Below are positions 1 to 6,565 of a DNA stretch of 12,107 nt, piece by piece. Source of the stretch: Pseudomonadota bacterium (GTDB lineage Bacteria > Pseudomonadota > Alphaproteobacteria > JAAXGF01); the NCBI GenBank assembly GCA_022563655.1, contig JADFMW010000056.1, positions 1-12,107 on the forward strand, written 5' to 3'. Within the stretch, counting starts at the first letter, position 1. The number at the start of each line of letters is the position of its first letter. The position numbers and the translations under genes were made by a program. A model generated the notes under the pieces. The model searched no databases. It saw only the letters and a program-made list of their open reading frames with translations, and had not been told where the DNA came from.

Positions 1-4
1 AACT

Positions 5-532
5 TTGCACCAGGGGCCCAAGGAGATCACGCTTTCCGGTGGCATCGACGCTTTCGTCGACGGTGTCGGCCGGGTCGCCGCCTGGGTCGGCATCGCCCAA
101 GTGTTGCTGGTCGCCAATAACGTGATCCTCCGCTACCTGTTCCGCATCGGGCCCGTGTCGTTGCAAGAACTGGAATGGCATATGTTGTCGCCCATCGCGC
201 TGATCGGAATGTGTTATGCGCTGCGCTGGAACGACCACGTGAGAGTGGACATCTTCTATGACGGCTTTCGGGAGCGAACCAAGCAGCTTGTCGATATCCT
301 CACCGCCGTCGTCACCATTGTCATCTCGCTATTGATCGTCGATCTGGCGACCGATTTCGTCGGGCGCGCCTATGCGGTGGACGAGGGCTCGCCCGACCCG
401 GGGGGTCTGCCGCACCGCTGGTTGCTGCGCGCTTTCATCCCCATCGGATTCATCCTCCTGGCCATGCAGTCCTTCGGCAATTTGCTGAAGATCGATTGGG
501 CGGCGCTCCGGCGCCGGCGACTGAAGGCCTGA
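5..532 (+). CDS. TRAP transporter small permease (DctQ-type), start possibly upstream of window
   Basis: Small integral-membrane subunit of a tripartite ATP-independent periplasmic (TRAP) transporter, which works with the large permease encoded next to it and a periplasmic binding protein to import organic acids or similar solutes using an ion gradient. The 175-residue product shows about four hydrophobic segments near residues 22-44, 57-75, 93-117 and 142-160, the usual DctQ topology. The segment around residues 127-150 (GSPDPGGLPHRW followed by a hydrophobic stretch) is typical of the mannitol/chloroaromatic subgroup of small permeases. The first visible start is a TTG at the extreme edge and the frame is open to base 2, so the true start may lie outside the window. 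Stop is TGA at 530-532, 16 nt before the large permease, so the two are almost certainly co-transcribed. The substrate cannot be read from the permeases. Confidence 0.88.
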   Translation: MHQGPKEITLSGGIDAFVDGVGRVAAWVGIAQVLLVANNVILRYLFRIGPVSLQELEWHMLSPIALIGMCYALRWNDHVRVDIFYDGFRERTKQLVDILTAVVTIVISLLIVDLATDFVGRAYAVDEGSPDPGGLPHRWLLRAFIPIGFILLAMQSFGNLLKIDWAALRRRRLKA

Positions 533-548
533 CGCGCCGGGCGGCGCC

Positions 549-1922
549 ATGTTCGAGCTTATCAACGACGCCATCTGGGCGCTCGGCGACCTGACCGGGC
601 TTGGGGGCATGATCTTCCCCATCCTCATGGGGGCGACGCTCTTCCTGTTCCTGTTCATCGGCATACCGGTGGCCATTGCGCTGGCCGCCGCGGGTTTTCT
701 TTGGGCCTTTCTGGGCGGTGAGTTTGCGCTCTTTAACCTGCTGCCCGCGCGCATTTTCGGAGTCATGGAGAACCAGACTCTGATGTCCATCCCCTTGTTC
801 GTGTTCATGGGCGTGATGTTGGAACGCTCCAAGGTGGCGGAGGACCTGCTCGACGTCGTCGGCCATGCCATGGGGCCGATCCGGGGCGGCATGGGGCTTT
901 CCATCATTTTGGTCGGCGTCTTGATGGGCGCGTCGACGGGCATCGTCGGCGCAACGGTGGTGACACTGGGCCTGCTCACGTTGCCCGTGTTCCTGCGCCG
1001 GGGGTATTCAAAGTCGCTTGCCTGCGGAACGATCTGCGCGTCGGGCACGCTCGGCCAGATCATCCCGCCGTCCCTGGTTTTGATCCTGCTGTCGGATATC
1101 CTGGGCATGGGCCTCGGCACCCTGTTCGCGGCGGCAATGATCCCCGGCCTGGTGCTGGCGGCGTTGTTCGCCGTCTACATGCTCGCCGTTGGTTTCCTGT
1201 TCCCGCACAAGGCGCCCGCCATCCCGGCGGAGGAACGCGCCGAGATGCCCAAATCCGTCCTGATGTGGAAGCTTTTCGTCGTCGTCCTGCCGCCCATGGC
1301 GCTCATCTTCGCCGTTCTGGGCTCGATCATCGCTGGCATCGCGGCGCCCACCGAAGCGGCCTCGATGGGCGGGGTCGGCTCGATCCTGATCGCCTGGCTA
1401 TCGCGGCGGCTATCGATAAAAGTCATCATCGAAACCGTGCGCGGCACGCTTCGTATCAGCGCCATGGTGTTCTTCATCCTGATTGCGGCACAGGCGTTCT
1501 CGCTGGCGTTCCGCGCCTTGAACGGCGAGGAGTTGATCATATCGCTGTTCGAATGGGTCCCCGGCGGGGTCGAGGCCGATATCATCTTCGTGCTGCTGAT
1601 GCTATTTTTCCTGGGTTTCTTCCTGGAATGGATCGAGATTTGCTACATCGTCCTGCCGCTGTTCTGGCCGGTGCTGCAGAAGGGCGGGGTCGATCCCGTA
1701 TGGTTCGCCATCCTGGCCGGCATCAACCTGCAGACCTCGTTCCTGACGCCACCCGTCGGTTGGGCGCTGTTTTTCCTGAAAGGCGTCGCGCCACCCGAGG
1801 TTTCTTCCATGGACATCTATAAAGGGGTGATCCCCTTCATCGTGTTGCAGCTGATCGCGCTGGTGTTTTTGTTCCAGTACCCGCAGATCGCCACCTGGCT
1901 GCCCGACGCCATCGGCTGGTAG
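549..1922 (+). CDS. TRAP transporter large permease (DctM-type)
   Basis: Large membrane subunit that forms the translocation path of the TRAP transporter. The 457-residue product is of full family length (roughly 430-460) and is hydrophobic throughout, with a dozen or so membrane segments. Family-typical stretches are visible: MENQTLMSIPLFVFMGVMLE near residue 75, a Gly-rich GPIRGGMGLSIILVGVLMG around 115, CASGTLGQIIPPSLVLI around 165, and a C-terminal LQTSFLTPPVGWALFFLKG near 398. Together with the small permease this resembles the mannitol/chloroaromatic (FcbT-like) subgroup. The ATG at 549 gives the usual N-terminus; the ribosome binding site is weak, consistent with coupling to the upstream gene. 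The gene ends facing pheA, so the next 263 nt form a convergent intergenic region. The substrate-binding gene is not seen and would be expected upstream of the window or elsewhere. Confidence 0.94.
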   Translation: MFELINDAIWALGDLTGLGGMIFPILMGATLFLFLFIGIPVAIALAAAGFLWAFLGGEFALFNLLPARIFGVMENQTLMSIPLFVFMGVMLERSKVAEDLLDVVGHAMGPIRGGMGLSIILVGVLMGASTGIVGATVVTLGLLTLPVFLRRGYSKSLACGTICASGTLGQIIPPSLVLILLSDILGMGLGTLFAAAMIPGLVLAALFAVYMLAVGFLFPHKAPAIPAEERAEMPKSVLMWKLFVVVLPPMALIFAVLGSIIAGIAAPTEAASMGGVGSILIAWLSRRLSIKVIIETVRGTLRISAMVFFILIAAQAFSLAFRALNGEELIISLFEWVPGGVEADIIFVLLMLFFLGFFLEWIEICYIVLPLFWPVLQKGGVDPVWFAILAGINLQTSFLTPPVGWALFFLKGVAPPEVSSMDIYKGVIPFIVLQLIALVFLFQYPQIATWLPDAIGW

Positions 1923-2052
1923 CGCAGGGGGAGAGGCTGGCCGCACGGTTTCGCCGCGCGCCAGCGCCAGCACCAGCACGAGGGCGCCGCGGCACCGCCT
2001 GCGCCGGCGCGGAACGTGACGACGACCGCAAGCCTGGTTAGGCCCCGAGAAT

Positions 2053-2070
2053 TTCTCCCTGGTGGGAGAA
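2053..2070. repeat. Perfect 7-bp stem hairpin, REP-like or terminator stem
   Basis: TTCTCCC, loop TGGT, GGGAGAA forms a perfect short hairpin in the convergent space between the large TRAP permease and pheA. No T-run follows on either strand, so it is not a classical intrinsic terminator. The sequence just after it (GGCAGAGGTGAGTGTG) resembles the flanks of intergenic REP-like palindromes common in proteobacteria. Placement between converging genes also fits a Rho-dependent or bidirectional end site. The rest of 1923-2185 shows no gene I can support. Confidence 0.4.
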
Positions 2071-2185
2071 CGCGGCAGAGGTGAGTGTGAGCGCCATGGT
2101 TCATTCCCCCATTCGACGACAGCCGGCCTCCCGATCATACGGCACGCTTGCGCTCACCGGGTAGACCGGAGGCGGCGCGCGCGCC

Positions 2186-3058
2186 TCAGTCGGCGCCGCC
2201 GGGACCCTGGTAACGGTACGGGTGGGCGGGGTAGACGCCGAGAACCGAGACGTGGCGTGAGAAGAAGCCGAGCTCCTCGAGCGCGAGCCGCACCCGCTCC
2301 TCGCTCGGGTGGCCCTCGATGTCGGCGTAGAACTGGGTCGCGGTGAAGGTGCCGTCGAGCATGTAGCTCTCGAGCTTGACCATGTTCACGCCGTTGGTGG
2401 CGAAGCCGCCGAGCACCTTATAGAGCGCCGCCGGCACGTTGCGCACGCGGAACACGAAGGTGGTCATCACCGGGCCCGAGGCGGGGTCGGGGTCGATCGG
2501 CTCGCTCGCCATGACCATGAACCGGGTGGTGTTGTGCTCGGCGTCCTCGATGCCCGAGCGCAGCACGTCGAGCGCATATATCTCGGCGGCCAGCTCGGCG
2601 GCGATCGCTGATTCGCTCGGGTCGTTGCGCGCCGCCACCTCGGCCGCCGCGCCGGCGGTATCGGCGTGGACCACGGCCTTGAGGCCGAGGTCGGCGATCA
2701 GCCGCCGGCACTGCGACAGCGCATGGATGTGCGAGTGCACCGTCTTGAGCCCCTTAAGCTTAGCGCCCGGGGGCGCGAGCAGGTGGTGCACCACGCGCTG
2801 GAAGTGCTCGGCGACGATGTGCAGGCCCGAATCGGGCATCAGATGGTGGATGTCGCCGACCCGGCCGGCGAGCGAGTTCTCGATCGGGATCATGGCGTAC
2901 GCGGCGCGCCCGTCCTCGACCGCCTCGAACGTCTCCTCGAATGAGTCGCACGGCAGCGGCCGCATCTCGGGATAGGCCTCGACGCAGGCGAGATGCGAGT
3001 AGGCCCCGTGAAGCCCCTGGAAGGCGATGGTGCGGGCGGGATCGGCGGCTTCGCTCAT
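2186..3058 (-). CDS. pheA: Prephenate dehydratase
   Basis: Converts prephenate to phenylpyruvate, the committed step to phenylalanine, in the cytoplasm. The 290-residue product has the dehydratase domain first (IAFQGLHGAYSH near residue 11, IPIENSLAGRVGDIHHL at 58-73, and the catalytic TRF motif at 178-180) and then a C-terminal ACT domain (about 198-275) that binds phenylalanine for feedback inhibition. The ACT motif is ESYM at 230-233 in place of the textbook ESRP, which I recall as the usual alphaproteobacterial form. There is no fused chorismate mutase, unlike the enterobacterial P-protein. I chose ATG at 3058 because it puts the IAFQG strand at the usual distance and lies 19 nt after the kdsB stop; the open frame extends further upstream only as a shadow of kdsB. 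Likely co-transcribed with kdsB. Confidence 0.95.
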   Translation of the reverse strand: MSEAADPARTIAFQGLHGAYSHLACVEAYPEMRPLPCDSFEETFEAVEDGRAAYAMIPIENSLAGRVGDIHHLMPDSGLHIVAEHFQRVVHHLLAPPGAKLKGLKTVHSHIHALSQCRRLIADLGLKAVVHADTAGAAAEVAARNDPSESAIAAELAAEIYALDVLRSGIEDAEHNTTRFMVMASEPIDPDPASGPVMTTFVFRVRNVPAALYKVLGGFATNGVNMVKLESYMLDGTFTATQFYADIEGHPSEERVRLALEELGFFSRHVSVLGVYPAHPYRYQGPGGAD

Positions 3059-3077
3059 GACCGGGTTGGGCGCGAAG

Positions 3078-3827
3078 TCAGGCGCCGGCGCCCAACAGCT
3101 CGCGGGCACGGCGCAAGTCGGCGGGAGTATCGACCGCGAGCGGCGCGGTGTCAACGAAGCCCACCTCGATGCGCATGCCGGCCTCGAGCGCCCGCAATTG
3201 CTCGAGCCGCTCGCGCCGCTCGAGCGGGCCCGGGGCAAGCGCGACGAAGCGCTCGAGCGCCGCGCGCCGGAACGCATACAGCCCGATATGGTGGTACAGC
3301 GGCCCGGGGCCGGCGGGCGCGGCGGCGCGGGTGAAGTACAGCGCTCGGCCCGAGCCCGCGCCGGGCGCGGCCGAGACCACCGCCTTGACCACGTTGGGAT
3401 CGTCGCGCTCGGCCTCGTCGGCGATCGGGCTGGCCAGCGTCGCGATGTCGACCTCCGGATCTTCGAGCAGCGCCAGCGCGGCCCGCGGCAACGCCGCATC
3501 GAGCGCCGGCTGGTCGCCCTGGATGTTGATCACCGCGCCGAAGGCGCCGTCCGGGTCGATGCGTTGCAGCGCCTCGAAGATGCGGTCCGAGCCCGACGGG
3601 TGGTCGGGGCTCGTCAGCACCGCCTGGCCGCCGGCCGCGGTCACGGCCTCGGCGATCGCGGCGTCGCCGCAGGCGACCCACACCGGACCGAGCGCCGCGT
3701 CCCGGGCGCGGCGCAGCACATGCACGATCATCGGCTCGCCGGCGATGTCGGCCAGCGGCTTGCCCGGCAGCCGCTTCGAGCTGAGCCGTGCCGGGATCAG
3801 CACCACCGGGTTGTGCGAGGTCGCCAT
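3078..3827 (-). CDS. kdsB: 3-deoxy-manno-octulosonate cytidylyltransferase
   Basis: Activates Kdo with CTP to CMP-Kdo, the donor for lipopolysaccharide inner-core assembly; a cytoplasmic enzyme of Gram-negative bacteria. The 249-residue length matches the family (about 245-260). Visible motifs in order: VVLIPARLSSKRLPGKPL near residues 8-25 (nucleotide-binding signature), TSPDHPSGSDRI at 72-83, and NIQGDQP at 101-107. The frame is open to an ATG at 3875, but the ATG at 3827 (MATSHNPVVLIPAR) gives the family-typical N-terminus and is preferred. It precedes pheA by 19 nt on the same strand, and its start faces the cytochrome c gene across 126 nt that must hold both promoters. Only the start site is uncertain. 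Confidence 0.95.
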   Translation of the reverse strand: MATSHNPVVLIPARLSSKRLPGKPLADIAGEPMIVHVLRRARDAALGPVWVACGDAAIAEAVTAAGGQAVLTSPDHPSGSDRIFEALQRIDPDGAFGAVINIQGDQPALDAALPRAALALLEDPEVDIATLASPIADEAERDDPNVVKAVVSAAPGAGSGRALYFTRAAAPAGPGPLYHHIGLYAFRRAALERFVALAPGPLERRERLEQLRALEAGMRIEVGFVDTAPLAVDTPADLRRARELLGAGA

Positions 3828-3888
3828 GTCGCTTTCGGCCAAACCGGGAAGACGCAGCGCGCTAGGGCGCGGCACCGCAGTTTAGGCG

Positions 3889-3916
3889 TTGCACAGCCCA
3901 GCGTGAAGTGGCTAAT
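3889..3916 (+). promoter_or_regulatory. Possible sigma-70-like promoter for the cytochrome c gene
   Basis: TTGCAC at 3889-3894 and GCTAAT at 3911-3916 are separated by 16 nt and lie 38 nt upstream of the cytochrome c start. The match is modest, and GC-rich alphaproteobacterial promoters are hard to call by eye. A ribosome binding site, GGAG, is visible at 3941-3944, about 9 nt before the ATG at 3954, and supports that start. Confidence 0.3.
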
Positions 3917-3953
3917 CTCCGCCCGGCCTAGCGCTCTCTGGGAGTTTTCCGGC

Positions 3954-4775
3954 ATGCCGGCGACGAAAATCAACCTACTGATCCTGTCCGTTCTGATGGC
4001 AGGCGTGGTGTTCATGGTCATCAACGTCGGCGTCGACGTGATCTTCCCTGAACGGAAGCTGGAGAAAACGGTCTACCCCGTTCCCGCCATCGAGCCGGCG
4101 GCGGAGGCCGCGGACGCGGTCGTGACGGCGGCTGCGAGCGTAGCCGAGCCGGCATCGCCGGCCGCAACCGAAGAGAAGGCCGAGCCGGCATCGCCGGCCG
4201 CGGCCGTGGAAAAGGTCGAGACGGCATCGTCCGCAACCGAGGAAAAGGTCGAGACGGCATCGTCCGCAACCGAGGAGACGCCCGAGCCGCCATCGCCGGC
4301 CACGACCGAGGAGACGCCCAAGCCGGCGGCGCCGACCACGGCCGAGGAGACGGCCGAGCCGGCGGCGGCGGCCGCTACGCCCGAGGCGGCCGTGGAGAAA
4401 GCCGAGCCGGTATCGCCGCTCGCCGCGCTGCTGGCCCGGGCCGACCCCGAGCGGGGCAAGAACGTCGCCAAGAAGTGCGTGGCGTGCCACACCGTAAACC
4501 GGGGCGGCAAGAAGAAGCTGGGCCCCAACCTGTGGGGCGTCGTCGGCGCCAAGCAAGCGGCGCGCGAAGGCTTCAAGTACTCGCGCGCGTTCGCCGGGTT
4601 GGACGGCGCCTGGGGCTACGCCGAACTCGATGCGTTTCTCGCCAGTCCCAAGACGTACGCGCCGGGCACCAGGATGGGCTTCCCCGGCGTCAAGAAGCCG
4701 GCCGACCGCGCCGACCTCATCGCGTATCTGCGCACCCTCGCCGACACCCCCCCGCCGCTGCCCAAGACCGAGTAG
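3954..4775 (+). CDS. Membrane-anchored class I cytochrome c (CycM-like) with repetitive linker
   Basis: Electron-transfer protein expected to sit on the periplasmic side of the inner membrane and pass electrons to a terminal oxidase. Of 273 residues, 6-29 form one uncleaved-looking membrane anchor, about 45-150 are a low-complexity Ala/Pro/Glu linker, and about 157-264 are the haem domain. Haem attachment is CVACH (C175, C178, H179); the likely distal ligand is M241 in GTRMGFPG; the LIAYLRTL helix near 254-262 closes the fold. GPNLWGVVG and GFKYSRAF are typical of the soluble-type c-552/CycM group. ATG 3954 is chosen for its GGAG site and because it begins directly before the anchor; the longer open frame upstream only shadows kdsB. 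It is divergent from kdsB-pheA, a neighbourhood I recall from alphaproteobacteria. The linker is unusually long and built of tandem repeats. Confidence 0.92.
   Translation: MPATKINLLILSVLMAGVVFMVINVGVDVIFPERKLEKTVYPVPAIEPAAEAADAVVTAAASVAEPASPAATEEKAEPASPAAAVEKVETASSATEEKVETASSATEETPEPPSPATTEETPKPAAPTTAEETAEPAAAAATPEAAVEKAEPVSPLAALLARADPERGKNVAKKCVACHTVNRGGKKKLGPNLWGVVGAKQAAREGFKYSRAFAGLDGAWGYAELDAFLASPKTYAPGTRMGFPGVKKPADRADLIAYLRTLADTPPPLPKTE
4143..4388 (+). repeat. Seven in-frame 33/36-nt tandem repeats encoding the cytochrome linker
   Basis: Residues 64-145 of the cytochrome are seven imperfect units of 11 or 12 residues: AEPASPAATEEK, AEPASPAAAVEK, VETASSATEEK twice (the second ending EET), PEPPSPATTEET, PKPAAPTTAEET, AEPAAAAATPEA. 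Units 1-2 and 3-4 are close to identical in DNA, which suggests recent unit duplication. The array stays in frame, so length change would alter only the reach of the haem domain. Confidence 0.85.
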
Positions 4776-4848
4776 GGGCGCGCCCCAAGCGGCTGCTTGC
4801 CCTCGTCCTGTTAAGCCTCGCCGACGCCGCTCCCGCGGCGTGCCCGCC

Positions 4849-4959
4849 GGCAACAAGTACCGGATCGTCGTTTGGATCAACTTTCCCTATCGGGTGGTCC
4901 ACATACGATTCATCGGCACGCACAAGCAGTACGACGAGATCGACGTCCAGACGATTTGA
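4849..4959 (+). pseudogene. Truncated HigB-type toxin (C-terminal remnant)
   Basis: The 36 codons before the TGA at 4957-4959 encode GNKYRIVVWINFPYRVVHIR then FIGTHKQYDEIDVQTI, which I recognise as the C-terminal third of HigB/RelE-superfamily mRNA-cleaving toxins (family proteins run to about 95-105 residues and end with GTHxEYDxID). The expected N-terminal two thirds is not present in any frame upstream: the in-frame sequence before GNKY is Pro/Arg-rich and merges with a shadow of the cytochrome c gene. The remnant stops 11 nt before the antitoxin start, the normal toxin-antitoxin order and spacing for higBA. The piece is most likely inactive and left by a deletion or insertion whose junction is near 4849. 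Confidence 0.8.
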
Positions 4960-4970
4960 AGGAAACGAAG

Positions 4971-5342
4971 ATGGACATTACCCCGATCAAGACGCAGCGC
5001 GATTACCGTCGGGCGCTCAAGGAGAGCGAGAAGCTGATGGGCGCCAAACGCAACACGCCCGAGGGCGACCGGCTCGATGTGCTGGTCACGCTGGTCGAAG
5101 CCTGGGAGGCCAGACACTACCCCCTCGATCTGCCTGACCCGGTCGAGGCGATCAAGTACCACATGGAACACAAGGGCCTTAGGCCCAGCGATCTCGTGTC
5201 TTTTATCGGCAGCCGCAACCGGGTCTACGAGGTGCTCAACCGCAAGCGCCCCTTGACGCTCAAGATGATCCGGCGGCTTCATGCCGGGCTCGGCATCCCC
5301 GCCGAGTCGCTGATCAAGATGAAGGACGATCGTGCCGCCTGA
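4971..5342 (+). CDS. higA: HigA-type antitoxin, helix-turn-helix regulator (orphaned)
   Basis: Antitoxin and DNA-binding autorepressor of a HigBA-type type II toxin-antitoxin module. The 123-residue product matches the long HigA subgroup: an N-terminal region (ITPIKTQRDYRRALKESEKL, then GDRLDVLVTLVEAWEARHYP) followed by an XRE-like helix-turn-helix over about residues 60-118 (VEAIKYHMEHKGLRPSDLV and SRNRVYEVLNRKRPLTLKMI). ATG 4971 has an AAGGA site at 4959-4963 overlapping the toxin remnant's stop, which is typical translational coupling. The gene looks intact while its toxin is truncated, so it may now act only as a regulator, counter a homologous toxin encoded elsewhere, or simply be decaying. 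The original promoter would have lain before the missing toxin 5' end. It converges with the RES toxin gene. Confidence 0.9.
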   Translation: MDITPIKTQRDYRRALKESEKLMGAKRNTPEGDRLDVLVTLVEAWEARHYPLDLPDPVEAIKYHMEHKGLRPSDLVSFIGSRNRVYEVLNRKRPLTLKMIRRLHAGLGIPAESLIKMKDDRAA

Positions 5343-5410
5343 GCGGCGCTTGAGGAACGCGCGCACGACAAGACCCCGCCCGGTCAGAACGACGAGTTGG
5401 GCTGCCTGAG

Positions 5411-5434
5411 GAAGGCGCGTTCCGCGCGGCCTTC
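5411..5434. terminator. Hairpin in the convergent space between higA and the RES toxin gene
   Basis: GAAGGC-GCG, loop TTC, CGC, a GCG bulge, then GCCTTC can fold into a stem between the two converging genes. No clear T-run follows on either strand, so a terminator role is an inference from position. Nothing coding is supported in 5343-5496. Confidence 0.3.
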
Positions 5435-5479
5435 CGAGCCCCGGTCGTCATCGCTGCCAACCCTTGGCTTGTCGGGGTC

Positions 5480-5503
5480 GAGATGAAGAGACCCGTTCAT
5501 CTC
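5480..5503 (-). repeat. Perfect 8-bp inverted repeat over the RES toxin stop codon
   Basis: GAGATGAA (5480-5487) and TTCATCTC (5496-5503) are exact inverted copies with an 8-nt loop, spanning the stop codon at 5497-5499. In the toxin mRNA this would form a 3'-end hairpin, possibly protecting the transcript or aiding termination; there is no U-tract. Confidence 0.45.
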
Positions 5504-5952
5504 ATTCGGCGTTGAAACAAACGCTGATCCCAGACCACCGGATCGGGGGCGGTGTGCGTGATGCGCCTCGCGTCGGGGTGTAGCGGATTGATCAGCACGT
5601 TGTGTTCCTGGGGAACCGTGACCGCAGGCACGAGCAAGACCGCGGTCCGCCGCTCCGCAAGCCACGTATCGCCGTAGCCGCGGCTCGAGCTCGAGCCGGG
5701 AGCGGGCGCGCCGGGGAGGTCGGAGGGACTCTCCGTGGCAACGTCGTCGGGGATGGCGATCTCGATCTGAACGTAATCGTCGGGCATGTCGCCCGAGGGC
5801 AGACGGACGAGCATTTCGATCAGCGCGAGCGAAAGATGCGCCGCCGCGTAAATGAGCGGACGGCCCGGCGAGTTCCAGCGACCGCCGTAGAGCCTTGCCC
5901 CTTCGCCGTCGAGCGCCGCGAAAGGCTCCTTGGCGACCCGCCAAGCCTTCAT
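5497..5952 (-). CDS. RES-domain toxin (NAD+-consuming family)
   Basis: Toxin of a RES-Xre type II toxin-antitoxin pair; characterised relatives (for example MbcT of Mycobacterium tuberculosis) deplete cellular NAD+. The 151-residue product carries the family signature: an early MKAWRV, the GARLYGGRWNSPGRPLIYAA block at about 18-37 with the conserved Arg and Tyr, the E46 in SLALIEMLV, and VPQEHNVLINPLHPDA at about 113-128, then the closing DQRLF. All parts of the domain are present, so the gene looks functional. Its ATG (5952-5950) overlaps the antitoxin stop by one base (TGATG), showing translational coupling with the antitoxin gene upstream. Longer open frame upstream of this ATG is a shadow of the antitoxin. 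Confidence 0.92.
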   Translation of the reverse strand: MKAWRVAKEPFAALDGEGARLYGGRWNSPGRPLIYAAAHLSLALIEMLVRLPSGDMPDDYVQIEIAIPDDVATESPSDLPGAPAPGSSSSRGYGDTWLAERRTAVLLVPAVTVPQEHNVLINPLHPDARRITHTAPDPVVWDQRLFQRRMR

Positions 5953-6383
5953 CAGGCGGGGATGCCGTGTGCGACCTGCCAGAGAATGGTTTCGACTTGG
6001 CGCGCGCCGAGCTCGCTGGCGGCAACCTCGAGCGGGTTCTTGCCGTCGAGCTCGCGGTTGGGCGCCCGCATCCAGCGGTGCGCCTTGTCCGCATTCGCCA
6101 ACACCTCCTCGGCCGTCGCCAAGACGCGGGCGAGGCGTTCGGCCTTTTCGCTCTCGGCAACGCTGAGCAGCTTGCTCTGGGCGCGCCGGGCATAGGTGCT
6201 CGACGGAATGAGGTACCTCTTCGCCTCGCCGACCGAGAGCCTGCCGCTGTCGATCAGGTGCCTGAGCGCGGCGAAGGGCAAGCGCTCGCGGACGCCGCGG
6301 TCGAGATCGGCGTAGTCGCGGATCTTGCGGTGAAGAACGCGCTCTCCGCCAAGCGCGTCGGCAATCTTCTCGGCCGCGATCAT
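5952..6383 (-). CDS. Xre/MbcA/ParS-type antitoxin of the RES toxin
   Basis: Antitoxin that binds the RES toxin and probably represses the operon. The 143-residue product has an N-terminal helical, DNA-binding-like region (about 30-75, including RHLIDSGRLSVGEAKRYLIP) and the C-terminal toxin-binding domain typical of the family (about 85-143: AEEVLANADKAHRWMRAPNR, LDGKNPLEVAASELGARQVE, LWQVAHG), corresponding to the domain earlier called DUF2384. ATG 6383 is the only start: the frame closes at a stop codon 33 nt upstream. It is the first gene of the operon, followed by the toxin with a one-base overlap. A promoter and palindromes lie directly upstream. Confidence 0.92.
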   Translation of the reverse strand: MIAAEKIADALGGERVLHRKIRDYADLDRGVRERLPFAALRHLIDSGRLSVGEAKRYLIPSSTYARRAQSKLLSVAESEKAERLARVLATAEEVLANADKAHRWMRAPNRELDGKNPLEVAASELGARQVETILWQVAHGIPA

Positions 6384-6399
6384 GGCGCTGTGGTACGGA

Positions 6400-6407
6400 G
6401 GTATACC
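6400..6407. promoter_or_regulatory. Candidate operator palindrome GGTATACC upstream of the RES-Xre operon
   Basis: GGTATACC is a perfect 8-bp palindrome 17 nt before the antitoxin start and downstream of the predicted -10. It is part of a wider inverted arrangement (TGGTA at 6391-6395, TACCA at 6404-6408), and a further palindrome, TGATCA, lies at 6411-6416. Autorepression by the antitoxin is the norm in this family, so an operator here is expected; which palindrome is bound is inference. Confidence 0.4.
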
Positions 6408-6418
6408 ATCTGATCAAC

Positions 6419-6447
6419 TATATAAGCCCAACTGGGTCACTTGTCAC
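6419..6447 (-). promoter_or_regulatory. Sigma-70-like promoter of the RES-Xre operon
   Basis: On the minus strand GTGACA (6447-6442) and TATATA (6424-6419) are separated by exactly 17 nt, a good match to the -35/-10 consensus, and sit 36 nt upstream of the antitoxin ATG. The A/T-rich character stands out from the GC-rich surroundings. Confidence 0.55.
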
Positions 6448-6565
6448 GCTTGCCATGGGTCCCGAAAGGTGAGGGCACTGCTCGGGGCGAAGCTCCTCGA
6501 ACCAGAACGCCGGCACCGCGGCGATGTCGCGGTCGTGCGTCATGGCGTCCACCGTACCGCCCCCC

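Noticed and set aside
3027..3953. Long plus-strand extension of the cytochrome c frame
   Set aside because: It is antisense to kdsB and pheA, Arg/Gly/Ala-rich without motifs; the anchor and ribosome binding site place the start at 3954.
6418..6543. Minus-strand 41-codon frame starting MTHDRDIAAVPAFWFEEL after truA, faintly like the C-terminus of a PIN/VapC toxin
   Set aside because: Too short, no clear ribosome binding site, overlaps the RES-Xre promoter, and the resemblance rests on a handful of residues. A decayed toxin remnant cannot be excluded.
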